A DNA stretch of 33,803 bases from DASQLQ01 sp035629935 (GTDB lineage: Bacteria; Actinomycetota; CADDZG01; WHSQ01). The translations under genes and the position numbers were made by a program. The notes beneath the pieces are model-generated. The model was not told where the DNA came from, searched no databases, and saw only the letters and a program-made list of their open reading frames with translations. Shown here piece by piece: positions 15,119 through 23,927 of this stretch (the stretch's first letter is position 1; each line of letters starts with the position of its first letter). Location of the stretch: NCBI GenBank assembly GCA_035629935.1, contig DASQLQ010000095.1, positions 1-33,803 of the forward strand, in the 5' to 3' direction.

Positions 15119-17761
15119 ATGAGACAGATGAGGCCCCTACGCTCGCTGGCGAACCTGGCAGTGGTCGCGGCTTTGATCGCGGCCGTGCTGGTTCCGTTCA
15201 GCGCGGCCAACGCCTCGTGCCCCCAGGCAAAGCCTGGCTTCTGGCACACGATCGGAGGACCGAAGTTCCCGAACGGTCCGCAATCGATCACATCTTTCGC
15301 GGTGGACGCGCAGGCGTCCAACCGCTTATTCGTTTCCAACGGGAAAGTCGTGATGCGTTCGGAGAACAACGGCTGTGACTGGAAGCTGATATTCGACGTC
15401 GCCTCGGACCCAACGATCCAGAAACCAGTCGTGGGTAGCACCGTCATCGAGGGGATCGTCGTCCCCGAACGAGGGTCTCAACGCATGTACCTCGTTATCG
15501 AGGAGCAATCTGGTCCGGTCTCGACACCGCACATCCTGATCGGCACCAATGGGGGTGATGACTGGCGGACGGGAGATGTAGGACTCGCTCCTGCCGGGGC
15601 GCCCGGCGTCATGCGCGTGGCCCCTAATGACCCCCTGACCGCTTATCTGTCGGTCGATGTCGCCGGTTCGGCCGACCTGCTGTACACGACGACCAACGGC
15701 GGGGACGCATGGCAGCTGAAATCCAACTCGCCGAGCACAGGAGTCATCGACATCGAGGTCGATCCCTTGAACAAGAGCGATGTATGGCTCGGCGGCACGG
15801 CAGGGCTGTTCCACTCGACCGATGGTGGGACGACGTTCACCAGCGTTCCCGAATTCGCGAACCAATCGACCGGTCCGATCGACGTCTTCCATTCTGGCGG
15901 TAAGCCGGCCCGTATCATGGCGTTCCTGTCGGCAGGCGGTGGTGGTCGTTACTCAGACGACGCCGGCCGAAGGTGGCTCGCCCTATCGGTACCCGGCCCC
16001 CCGAACTCCGTCGCGCACGGGAGTAACGCGGACAGCGTCGTGATGGCGACGGGCGGCGGTGTCTATGCGTACGCTCCGTTGATCATCAACTGGCTCGACC
16101 TAAAGGCACCGACCGGCGGGGTCAAGGGGATGGTCGCAAGTCGCCGTGGCGCAAATGCTTTCTTCGGTTTCACGGCACGAACGATCGAGGTCTATGCGGG
16201 TCCAACCAACAACAAGGACATCCCCCCGGATGTCGTCGAGATCCCGGACATCTCGCTGCTCGACAACCCGCCGAAGGATCTCGTTAGACAGGCTCGACTC
16301 ACCCCAGAGACATCGAAGGTCAAGATCGATCTGGGGAAGACCAAGAAGGTGCCTTACGACCTGCGCGTCCCGCGGACGCTTACCCCGTTGGACGTGTTCT
16401 TCGTGGTCGATACCTCGTCGAGCATGACGCAGGTGATCAAGGAGGCTGCAGAGGCGCTCGAAGAGATCCACAACGGTTTGGTCGCATCGGGGGCCGCGGT
16501 CGAGTTCGGTCTGGGCGAATACCGGTCCTATCCAACCGACATCCCACCCAGGCCCGACACCGACAACTACGTCTATCAACGAGTGCTAGACATCGGCGCG
16601 ACGGCTCCTCAGATGACGGAAGCGATCACCTCGCTGACGGCTGAGGGCGGTGGCATCTACGACGCTCAGCTCGAGGCCCTATGGCAGGCCGGAAGCGGGT
16701 CGGGTGCCGACGTGTGGCCTCCTGGCCCCTCGTCGCGAGACGTTCCGCCAGGTCTGCAGCCCAACTTCCGGAAGCAAGCGCTGCGCGTGATCCTGCATGT
16801 TGGTGACGAGCCCTTCGGTACCGAGAACAGTGCAGCAGATAGCGACAACAACGTCACGCGACCGGAGCCCCAAGTCGCTAAACCGGATATCCCAGACTTC
16901 AAGACAGTGGCGGAGACCCTACGCACCAACGGGATCAAGCAGCTTGGTCTCTCCCTCTATCCCGACGCAACAAAGGACCTGCGCAAGATGGCGAAAGCGA
17001 CCGGCGCACTTGCCCCTCCCGAAGGCGTGGACTGCGACAGGAACGGGTCAATCGATGTCAAAGGTGGCGACCCGCTGGTTTGCGTCCTGCAGCAAGACGA
17101 AATCGACAACGCGAACATGGCTCCTGCGATCGTCGAGCTCGTCGAGGCGATCAGGTCTCGATCTGAGATCGGCTTGGCCGCAGAGGCGCAACGGCAAGGC
17201 GTCGTCCAAACCATCACCCCTGAGCTGTATGACGGCGTTCTCTTACAAGCCGATAACTCGCTCGAGTTCGAGGTGACTTACAGGTGTCCTCAATCGCTGG
17301 CCGGCAAGACCACGAAGGTGGACTTGAGGATCCGCGGGTTGATCGGCGAGCCACCGGTTGCTAGCGCACAGGTCGTCTGTGCGCCCCTCGAGAAGAAAGA
17401 CGAGCCGGTGATCCCGCCGAACGTGATCCCCGGCGTCACCATCTTCCCGTTGATCCCCCTGGCCGCACCGCCGCCTCCACCCAACCCACCCTCGGCCAGC
17501 CAGGCACAGGCTCAAGCGCAGGCGAACGCCGCGTTCGCAGCGCAGGAGCAAGAGCAACCCCAGGTCGCGTTCGCACATCAGTTACATAGCGACGTCAACG
17601 CGGCTTTCGCCAAGGAGGAGGACTACGCGTTCAGCTCTTTGCGCAAGCAGCAGGAACCGCCGTATCCCTTGTGGGGGGCTGCTCTGCTGATGAGCGCCGC
17701 GTTCGGCGCTGCGATGTCGACTCGCAACCGAGTACGCGTCCGCTACGCCAACCGTCGCTAG
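15119..17761 (+). CDS. Large surface protein: Asp-box propeller plus integrin-like von Willebrand A domain, C-terminal membrane anchor
   Basis: The 880-residue protein has a signal peptide (to about residue 32, SAANA then SCPQ). The first 370 residues hold Asp-box/VPS10-like repeats (TTNGGDAW, STDGGTTF, SDDAGRRW), suggesting a beta-propeller. A von Willebrand A domain begins near 425: the strand LDVFFVVD leads into the metal-binding DxSxS at D431, S433 and S435. Its context (VEFGLGEYRSYP, then EGGGIYDAQLEALWQ) recalls the I-like domain of integrin beta chains more than ordinary bacterial VWA. A Pro- and Gln/Ala-rich stalk follows. The end is a hydrophobic segment (PLWGAALLMSAAFGAAM) with a basic tail, so the protein is probably anchored with its domains outside. 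ATG 15128 is an alternative start. Adhesion is a guess. Confidence 0.8.
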   Translation: MRQMRPLRSLANLAVVAALIAAVLVPFSAANASCPQAKPGFWHTIGGPKFPNGPQSITSFAVDAQASNRLFVSNGKVVMRSENNGCDWKLIFDVASDPTIQKPVVGSTVIEGIVVPERGSQRMYLVIEEQSGPVSTPHILIGTNGGDDWRTGDVGLAPAGAPGVMRVAPNDPLTAYLSVDVAGSADLLYTTTNGGDAWQLKSNSPSTGVIDIEVDPLNKSDVWLGGTAGLFHSTDGGTTFTSVPEFANQSTGPIDVFHSGGKPARIMAFLSAGGGGRYSDDAGRRWLALSVPGPPNSVAHGSNADSVVMATGGGVYAYAPLIINWLDLKAPTGGVKGMVASRRGANAFFGFTARTIEVYAGPTNNKDIPPDVVEIPDISLLDNPPKDLVRQARLTPETSKVKIDLGKTKKVPYDLRVPRTLTPLDVFFVVDTSSSMTQVIKEAAEALEEIHNGLVASGAAVEFGLGEYRSYPTDIPPRPDTDNYVYQRVLDIGATAPQMTEAITSLTAEGGGIYDAQLEALWQAGSGSGADVWPPGPSSRDVPPGLQPNFRKQALRVILHVGDEPFGTENSAADSDNNVTRPEPQVAKPDIPDFKTVAETLRTNGIKQLGLSLYPDATKDLRKMAKATGALAPPEGVDCDRNGSIDVKGGDPLVCVLQQDEIDNANMAPAIVELVEAIRSRSEIGLAAEAQRQGVVQTITPELYDGVLLQADNSLEFEVTYRCPQSLAGKTTKVDLRIRGLIGEPPVASAQVVCAPLEKKDEPVIPPNVIPGVTIFPLIPLAAPPPPPNPPSASQAQAQAQANAAFAAQEQEQPQVAFAHQLHSDVNAAFAKEEDYAFSSLRKQQEPPYPLWGAALLMSAAFGAAMSTRNRVRVRYANRR

Positions 17762-17781
17762 CCTCTGCCGCGGCACCTACC

Positions 17782-18711
17782 TCAGTCATCCTGGGGGGCC
17801 GGGCCCCAATCCGCCACATACCCACGACCTTTATGGATCGTGACGACCTTTCCATCCCCGGGTCGGATCTTTCGCAGGTAATCCTTCTGGCGCCGTTCTG
17901 AGAAGTCCTGGTACACGATCCACCTGCCATCCGGCGACCAGGAAGGTGCGATGCCGTGGACCAATCGCGAGGTCACGCCCGAAGCGATGTCATAGACCAT
18001 GACGTTCCAACCTGCGTCGTAGGCAAGCTTGGTTCCATCCGGTGACCAGTCGGGCGCATCTTCGTACTCGTCGATCTCGTCGAGGAAAGGCTCGACTTCG
18101 GATCCGTCCGGACTCATCGTGTAGATGCCTCCATCGAGCCGGCCGAGACCATGACCGTAGAAGGCGATGCGGTTCCCATCCGGTGACCAGCTCGGTGAGG
18201 CCTCGTATTGGGTATTGGACGTCAGCTGCTGCTCGTCCGATCCGTCCACTCGCATCTTGTGGATCTCGTTCATGGTGTCGTACTCGGAAGCGTCGCCGTG
18301 GTTGCGGGTGAAAACGATCCACCGACCATCGGGAGACCAAGCAGGAGCGTCGTCGCCGAAGTCGTCGAATGTCAATCGCACGCGGTCGGAGCCGTCCGCA
18401 TCCATGACGCAGATCTCTTGCCTGCGGGCGTACGCGTAATAGCCGCCGCGGCACACGAAAGCGATCTTGGTTCCGTCAGGAGACCAGGCGGGGGACCTGT
18501 TCTCGCGTTTCGTGTCGGTCAGGCGATTCTCATCGGTCCCGTTGGGGTTGATCGTCAGGATCTGATGTGACGAGAAGGCGATCTTCCCCGCGCGCGATAC
18601 CGGCGACGGGGATGAAACCACTGCGTCGCGTTCCGGAGCGCCCTGTGCCGGCAGCGACGGAACGGATGCGACGGTCGCTAGGGCGAGCAGACACGGCCAT
18701 CGCTTCTTCAT
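17782..18711 (-). CDS. Exported TolB-type PD40 beta-propeller protein
   Basis: The 309-residue protein has a signal peptide (MKKRWPCLLALATVASVPSL, cut near AQG). It contains at least five copies of the PD40/WD40-like repeat with core WSPDG: AWSPDGTKIAF, AWSPDGRWIVF, SWSPDGNRIAF, DWSPDGTKLAY and SWSPDGRWIVY. Each is preceded by an (M/I)xxDGS-type turn. This is the propeller of TolB, but no TolB N-terminal domain or Tol genes are present, so a Tol-Pal role is not supported. It probably binds a ligand or protein outside the membrane. GTG 18714 directly precedes ATG 18711 and either could start. It lies 60 nt downstream of LVIVD paralogue 3 on the same strand. Confidence 0.8.
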   Translation of the reverse strand: MKKRWPCLLALATVASVPSLPAQGAPERDAVVSSPSPVSRAGKIAFSSHQILTINPNGTDENRLTDTKRENRSPAWSPDGTKIAFVCRGGYYAYARRQEICVMDADGSDRVRLTFDDFGDDAPAWSPDGRWIVFTRNHGDASEYDTMNEIHKMRVDGSDEQQLTSNTQYEASPSWSPDGNRIAFYGHGLGRLDGGIYTMSPDGSEVEPFLDEIDEYEDAPDWSPDGTKLAYDAGWNVMVYDIASGVTSRLVHGIAPSWSPDGRWIVYQDFSERRQKDYLRKIRPGDGKVVTIHKGRGYVADWGPAPQDD

Positions 18712-18723
18712 CACTCTTTAAGA

Positions 18724-18755
18724 CTCCTGAGCACGTCTCGGCGTTGCATCAGGAG
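18724..18755. repeat. 7-bp inverted repeat between the PD40 and LVIVD-3 genes
   Basis: CTCCTGA (18724-18730) and TCAGGAG (18749-18755) are complementary with an 18-nt loop inside the 60-nt intergenic gap. It could be an operator, or a weak processing or termination hairpin for the minus-strand transcript. Confidence 0.25.
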
Positions 18756-18771
18756 CTCCCGTCCACTTGGA

Positions 18772-20244
18772 CTAGTGGGGGGTGACGGACTGGGGCTTTG
18801 AACGGCCGGCCCTGTGATCCTGGTCCTGTTTGGGCCACACCGCTTTGTAAGTGGCCTTCTTGTATGCGGCGACGTCGGTGAACTTGGCCACGCAGTTGCG
18901 CTTCAGTTTCTTGGTGCCGATCGCCTTGTAGCCTCCACCAACCTTGCGCTGGAGCTTGACCTTCGTTCCCTTGTGTCCGGTGCACTTGCGCAGGCCCACG
19001 GTCAAGCGGATCGTGTCGCCGCGTCGGGGATTGCGGTTCGAGATGCGAAGCCTGACGCCCGGGCCCTTCAGCTGCTCGCCCGCGCCGCCGCCTGATCCTC
19101 CACCCCCACCTCCGCCAGACACCTCGTAGAACGACTTGTCGGTGAAGCGGATGATGTCGATGCCGCGCTGGTAGTCGAGTGAGTAAACGATGCGGTCGGT
19201 TACCCAGTAAGCCGCAGAGGAGGCACCGCCGACCGGAAGGAACCAGCCAACCTCTTTGATCTTGCCCGTGCTCTGGACCTGCAGGAACCTCACGCCGTGT
19301 TCATAGCTCGAAAAGGCAACGAGGCCTCCGTTCTTGAACGTTTCGTGGGTCGTAAACCAGTGGGCGCAGAAGGTATTCGTGACGGCGTTGCCCTCCATGG
19401 GGTTGCCGTTCACCATCCGGTACTCGTCGAGCATCTTGAAGGTATGGGTCTTCGGGAACGACGCCGCGTCCCACACCATGAACGAGCCGGCATTCTCTGC
19501 TCCGCAGTCGCCGCCGGACTCCCCGCCGACGAGCAGGAACTTATCCGTTGCCTCGTGCGGCCAGAGGTTGCCGTGGATGAATCGCTTGTCTTCGTTGGCT
19601 CCCAGGCCCAGCAGTTTCGGGTGAAGGGGATCCTTCCTTGCATCGAGATACATGAGCGGCTGCGTTGAGGTGACGACGCGGCCGGGCGCAACCTCTGTTA
19701 CATCGTGGCCATCCTGCGCAGGCATCCCCTCGCCCCAGTTGCCGGCAAGTTGCGGGTTCGTGGGATCACGCAGGTCGACGATGATCCCTTCAGAACCCCA
19801 GCCATATTTGCAATCCAGCACGCACGAGATCGTGTGGTTGTCGGCGCCTTGTAGTTGACCCACGATCGTGGGATTCGTCTTGTCTTCGACGTCGACCACG
19901 AACAGGATGCCGACGGTCCCGATGAGCAGGATCTTCCCGTTCGTGTCGGGGTCCTCCTCGGAGAACTGCGGCTGCTGCGGCAGTGGCAGGACTCCTTGGA
20001 CCGCGGGGTTCAGGGGATCGGAGACGTCGTAGATCGTGAGGGCCCGTGCCGTTGTTACGTATAGGTAGTCGTCATGGAAGACCCCACCCGACGTGTCGGT
20101 TTCCTGAGGGAGTGTCTGCACATGCTCGACGTTCTCGGTGGCGAAGTAGCCGGGGCCGACTTGCCCTTGCGCGGTGGGTGCGGGTCCCCCCACGGTTGCA
20201 CCCGCGAGAAGTACCACAGCAAAAAGAAGACCGATCCGCCTCAT
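18772..20244 (-). CDS. Exported LVIVD-repeat beta-propeller protein, paralogue 3, with extra C-terminal domain
   Basis: The protein has 490 residues from ATG 20244 (GTG 20247 is also possible), with a signal peptide (MRRIGLLFAVVLLAGATVGG). Residues up to about 380 match the other two LVIVD proteins collinearly: LTIYDVSDPLNPAVQ, VVDVEDKTNPTIVGQL, CVLDC, GIIVDLRDPTNPQLAGNW, GHDVTEVAPG, IHGNLWP, CAHWFTTHE, YEHGVRF, and the closing YSLDYQRGIDIIRF. It then continues through a glycine-rich linker (about 388-401) into roughly 90 residues. These are strongly basic with two cysteines and look like a small beta-sandwich (VRLRISNRNPRRGDTIRLTV, KVKLQRKVGGGYKAIGTKKL). The addition may bind the cell wall or a polyanion; that is inference. 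Confidence 0.82.
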   Translation of the reverse strand: MRRIGLLFAVVLLAGATVGGPAPTAQGQVGPGYFATENVEHVQTLPQETDTSGGVFHDDYLYVTTARALTIYDVSDPLNPAVQGVLPLPQQPQFSEEDPDTNGKILLIGTVGILFVVDVEDKTNPTIVGQLQGADNHTISCVLDCKYGWGSEGIIVDLRDPTNPQLAGNWGEGMPAQDGHDVTEVAPGRVVTSTQPLMYLDARKDPLHPKLLGLGANEDKRFIHGNLWPHEATDKFLLVGGESGGDCGAENAGSFMVWDAASFPKTHTFKMLDEYRMVNGNPMEGNAVTNTFCAHWFTTHETFKNGGLVAFSSYEHGVRFLQVQSTGKIKEVGWFLPVGGASSAAYWVTDRIVYSLDYQRGIDIIRFTDKSFYEVSGGGGGGGSGGGAGEQLKGPGVRLRISNRNPRRGDTIRLTVGLRKCTGHKGTKVKLQRKVGGGYKAIGTKKLKRNCVAKFTDVAAYKKATYKAVWPKQDQDHRAGRSKPQSVTPH

Positions 20245-20271
20245 CACTCCAAGGTTAGCCCGGACTAGTGG

Positions 20272-21774
20272 CTATCGAGACGCCATCGGCGCCGAGTGCA
20301 AGGCGAGGTAGATGTCGGCACCGGTTCCCTTGGAGGGGTCGTTGCTCTTCGCCTGCTCCAGCGCGGCGAGGAAAGCCTGTTCCGGGATCGTTTGATTCAA
20401 CTCCTGAAGGACGTCCATGGTTCGGGCCGCGTACCTCAGGACCTGGATCGTCTCGATCCCGGCGATGTCGTTGAAGAACCAGCCGCAACTCGTGTACATG
20501 GACATCGCGTTGCGTTGCAATTCCAGGAGGGACCCGACCTGGACCTTCTGTTCGGGATCGAGGGGTCCGGAAGCGTTGTCGGCGATCAGCGTGTCCAGAT
20601 CACGCTGACCCAGAAGGACCCAGATGTACTCGTCGCGCGCTTTCCATGGGTCGTTCAATAGGGCCCCGCCGAGGCGTTCGAAGACCTCGTCCGCGGCGTG
20701 CTTCACGATGTCGAGCCCCGCTCTTAGCGAGCTACGCCAACGCTGGTTCCATCCCTCGTCTCCGCCGGTGCTGCAACCGCAATCCCGGACCCACCGACCG
20801 ACCCCATGGGCACAGGACCAAGCGGTGCCTTCTCCTCGCCATATTGCGGCTTCGTGCTCCACCGTGGCCGTTTCCAGAAAGGCTGCGTAGTTCGTGACTT
20901 CGAGGTCGCGCTCGGGTGCTTCGACGAACAGCGCGTAGGCAAGGCCCAGCTCCGAGAAGACGTTGTGGTGACCATAGGTCTCGCCGTCGGTGGCTGCATG
21001 GACGAGGTGGTCGTCTTCGGCGCGTTGTTGGAACAGCTCGATGAACCCCTCTGCCGAGGATCCTGCTCGCTCGAACGCGATCTTGCGGGCGACCTCCGCG
21101 TCGTAGAAGAAGAGCGTCATAGAACGGCCCGACCCATCGCGATGGAGGTAGCGATAGGGGAGCCGGGGATCGACCGGTTGTGCTTCGGCTTGGATCCACT
21201 TGCCATCCCCTTTGCGCCACCGGCTCGCTTGTTTGGGGGCCAGGATCGTGAAAGAGATCCCTTCCTCGATCAAGGCTGCGAGGGTGTCGTCGTTCGCCGC
21301 CGTTTCGGGCAGCCACATGCCCTCTGGATCGCGGCCGTATCGATGTTGGAAGTCGGCAACGCCCCAACGGATCTGGGTCCTCACGTCGTGGGAAGGCGAC
21401 AGGGGCAGGATGGTGTGGTGATACGACTGCGCCATCGCGTTGCCGTGGCCCGATCGTTCAAGGCTCAATCGGTCGGCCTCGAGGATCTTGCTGTAGGTCT
21501 CAGGATCAGCCTTCTCCATCCAGGACAGGAGGGTGGGCCCCACGTTGTACGAGAGACGTTCGTAGTTGTTGACGACGCGTTCTCCCCCCGGTTTCCCGTC
21601 GGCGTCCATCTCCGGGATCCGAGCGAAAGCGTTGGGGCGGTAGCACTCGGAGTGCACGCGTTCGTTCCAGTCGTGAGCGGGGGCCGCGCTCGGCTGCTCG
21701 TCGATCACCCCCGTCCAGGGGTTCTCGCGGGGAGGTTGGTAGAAGTGGCCGTGAACGGTTATCCGCGCAGCCAC
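20272..21774 (-). CDS. Glycoside hydrolase family 57 protein with DUF3536-type C-terminal part
   Basis: The 500-residue product starts at GTG 21774, overlapping the end of glgB by 16 nt. GH57 motifs are present: HGHFYQPPRENPW at 8-20, the probable nucleophile E157 in GMWLPETAAND, and the probable acid/base D263 in AATDGETYGHH. The rest resembles the DUF3536 domain that accompanies a branch of GH57. It contains the cluster C321-x-H323 ... C332-G-C334, a possible metal site. Known GH57 enzymes are amylases, amylopullulanases, 4-alpha-glucanotransferases and branching enzymes; this branch is not characterised as far as I know. As the last gene after glgE-treS-mak-glgB, it most likely trims or rearranges the same alpha-glucan. 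Confidence 0.85.
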   Translation of the reverse strand: MAARITVHGHFYQPPRENPWTGVIDEQPSAAPAHDWNERVHSECYRPNAFARIPEMDADGKPGGERVVNNYERLSYNVGPTLLSWMEKADPETYSKILEADRLSLERSGHGNAMAQSYHHTILPLSPSHDVRTQIRWGVADFQHRYGRDPEGMWLPETAANDDTLAALIEEGISFTILAPKQASRWRKGDGKWIQAEAQPVDPRLPYRYLHRDGSGRSMTLFFYDAEVARKIAFERAGSSAEGFIELFQQRAEDDHLVHAATDGETYGHHNVFSELGLAYALFVEAPERDLEVTNYAAFLETATVEHEAAIWRGEGTAWSCAHGVGRWVRDCGCSTGGDEGWNQRWRSSLRAGLDIVKHAADEVFERLGGALLNDPWKARDEYIWVLLGQRDLDTLIADNASGPLDPEQKVQVGSLLELQRNAMSMYTSCGWFFNDIAGIETIQVLRYAARTMDVLQELNQTIPEQAFLAALEQAKSNDPSKGTGADIYLALHSAPMASR

Positions 21775-23927
21775 ACGACTCCCAGAGGGGGAAGCGTCAA
21801 CATCGCCGAGTGCTCGAGACCGTGCCAGGGGACGGGCCGCGATTCGACGACCCCCATGTTGCCGGTGTTGGTGCCGCCGTAAGGTTCCGCGTCGGTGTTC
21901 AGGACCTCAGTGAACTTGCCTCCTTTGGGCAGCCCGACCCGGAACCCGGTGCGGGGGACCGGCGCCAGGTTGCAGATGCAGGCCAGATGCTCTTTCTCGT
22001 CCGCGCTCGTCCGGTAGAAGGAGAGGACGTTGTTGTCGGCGTCGTTCGCATCGATCCAGCTGAAGCCATCCGGCGTGAAGTCTTTCTGGTACAGCGCCGG
22101 GGTTTCCTTATAGACCTTGTTGAGATCCCGGACCAGATTCTTGATCCCTAGGTGTTGCTCGTTGTCCAGTAGGTGCCAATCGATGCTCAGGTCGTGATCC
22201 CACTCGCTCTCCATTCCGAACTCGGCCCCCATGAACATGAGCTGCTTACCAGGATGTGCCCACATGTATGCGTAGAGAGATCTGAGGTTGGCCAGACGCT
22301 GCCACTTGTCGCCGGCCATCTTGTTGATCAGTGAGCCCTTACCGTGAACGACTTCGTCGTGGCTCAGTGGGAGGGTGAAGTTCTCGGAGAAGGAGTACAC
22401 CATCGAGAACGTCAGCTGATTGTGATGGAAGCGGCGGTGGATCGGGTCCTTGCCGAAGTAGAGCAGCGTGTCGTGCATCCAACCCATATTCCATTTGAAG
22501 CCGAACCCGAGACCACCCAGATGGATCGGTCGCGACACGCCGGGGAACGCTGTCGATTCCTCGGCGATCATCAGAGCACCGGGGTGCTCCTGGTAGACCA
22601 CGGTGTTCAACTGCTTGATGAACTCGATCGCCTCCAGGTTCTCGCGGCCCCCGAACTTGTTTGGCACCCACTCGCCTTCCTTGCGCGAGTAGTCGAGATA
22701 GAGCATCGACGCGACGGCATCCACTCGCAGCCCGTCGATGTGTAACTCCTCGAGCCAGTAGAGGGCGTTGGAGATCAGGAAGTTGCGTACCTCGTTCCGT
22801 CCGTAGTTGAACACCAGAGTTCCCCAGTCCGGGTGCTCGCCCTTGCGGGGGTCGACGTGTTCGTACAGTGCGGTGCCGTCGAACCGCGCCAAAGCCCACT
22901 CGTCCTTTGGGAAGTGAGCGGGCACCCAGTCGACGATCACTCCGATGCCGGCTTGGTGAAGTTTGTCGACGAAGAACCTGAAGTCGTCTGGGTTGCCGTA
23001 CCGGGCCGTGGGCGCGAAGTAGTTGCTGACCTGGTAGCCCCATGAGCCTGTGAAGGGATGCTCCGCAACCGGCATGAGCTCGACATGCGTGAAGTTCAGC
23101 TCGGTGCAGTAGTCGACGAGCTGCCTGGCGAGCTCGCGGTAGTTGAGAACCTCTCCCGTCTCATCGCGACGCCACGAGCCAAGGTGTAGCTCGTACGTTG
23201 TCATGGGGGCCGGGTACGGATCGGATTTCTCGCGTGCCTTCATCCAGTCCTGGTCGCCCCATGTGTACGAGGACTCGTACACGATCGCGGCATTGCCCGG
23301 AGGGAGCTCCGTGGCGAACGCGTAAGGATCCGTCTTGAGAACCAGGTTTCCTTGGGCGGTGAGCACTTCGAACTTGTAGAAGGCGCCGTGCTCCATGTCG
23401 GGTACGAAGAGCTCCCAGATCCCTGAGGAACCGAGCGAGCGCATCGGGTGCAGTCGCCCGTCCCATGAGTTGAACTCACCGACCACGCGAACGCTGCGTG
23501 CATTCGGAGCCCACACCGCGAACGAAACTCCCGTTACACCGTCGATCTCTGCGATGTGGGCACCGAGCTTCTCCCACAACCTGAGGTGCGTCCCTTCTCC
23601 GGCTAGATGGAGATCGAGATCGCTCAGCGTGGGGAGGAACGCGTATGGATCCCGTTGCACGAACCGCTGTCCGTTCGCGTACTCGACCTCGAGTTGGTAG
23701 TCGTCCAGGGGACCCTCTAAGGCACCTTCGAACAGGCCGGCGGTGTCGACGCTTTCGAGCTTGGCCACGACCTCGCCGTCACTCAGAACCCGCACGGTCT
23801 GTGCCTCGGGCTTCCAGGCCCGCACGGTCACGGACCCGTCCTCTGGGTGCCGGCCCAGAAGGCTGTGAGGCTCGCGGAGCTCGCCTTTGATCAAACGTTC
23901 GATGTCCTCCCGACGAGTTTTTTTCAT
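21759..23927 (-). CDS. glgB: 1,4-alpha-glucan branching enzyme GlgB
   Basis: The 722-residue protein has the full GlgB layout. N1-type and CBM48 beta-domains come first (HSLLGRHPEDG, VSFAVWAPNARSVRVVGEFN). The GH13 barrel holds the nucleophile D403 in GLRVDAVASML, acid/base E456 in IAEESTAFPGVSRP, and transition-state D524 in PLSHDEVVHGKGSL. An all-beta C-domain follows. These positions are each two below the E. coli enzyme numbering I remember (405, 458, 526). It cuts alpha-1,4 chains and reattaches them through alpha-1,6 links, here on the polymer made by GlgE. Its ATG overlaps the mak stop as ATGA with no strong ribosome-binding site, so translation is probably coupled. Confidence 0.96.
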   Translation of the reverse strand: MKKTRREDIERLIKGELREPHSLLGRHPEDGSVTVRAWKPEAQTVRVLSDGEVVAKLESVDTAGLFEGALEGPLDDYQLEVEYANGQRFVQRDPYAFLPTLSDLDLHLAGEGTHLRLWEKLGAHIAEIDGVTGVSFAVWAPNARSVRVVGEFNSWDGRLHPMRSLGSSGIWELFVPDMEHGAFYKFEVLTAQGNLVLKTDPYAFATELPPGNAAIVYESSYTWGDQDWMKAREKSDPYPAPMTTYELHLGSWRRDETGEVLNYRELARQLVDYCTELNFTHVELMPVAEHPFTGSWGYQVSNYFAPTARYGNPDDFRFFVDKLHQAGIGVIVDWVPAHFPKDEWALARFDGTALYEHVDPRKGEHPDWGTLVFNYGRNEVRNFLISNALYWLEELHIDGLRVDAVASMLYLDYSRKEGEWVPNKFGGRENLEAIEFIKQLNTVVYQEHPGALMIAEESTAFPGVSRPIHLGGLGFGFKWNMGWMHDTLLYFGKDPIHRRFHHNQLTFSMVYSFSENFTLPLSHDEVVHGKGSLINKMAGDKWQRLANLRSLYAYMWAHPGKQLMFMGAEFGMESEWDHDLSIDWHLLDNEQHLGIKNLVRDLNKVYKETPALYQKDFTPDGFSWIDANDADNNVLSFYRTSADEKEHLACICNLAPVPRTGFRVGLPKGGKFTEVLNTDAEPYGGTNTGNMGVVESRPVPWHGLEHSAMLTLPPLGVVWLRG

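Noticed and set aside
17990..18520. Recurrent similar DNA segments that might suggest a repeat array
   Set aside because: They encode the WSPDG cores of the PD40 propeller; spacing and sequence vary as in protein repeats, not as in CRISPR or tandem repeats.
17782..18711. Assignment of the PD40 protein as TolB
   Set aside because: There is no TolB N-terminal domain, no tol/pal genes, and no evidence of an outer membrane in this organism.
20806..21882. Plus-strand frame of 358 codons across the GH57 and glgB genes
   Set aside because: Antisense to two overlapping enzymes with catalytic motifs; the translated sequence looks like a shadow.
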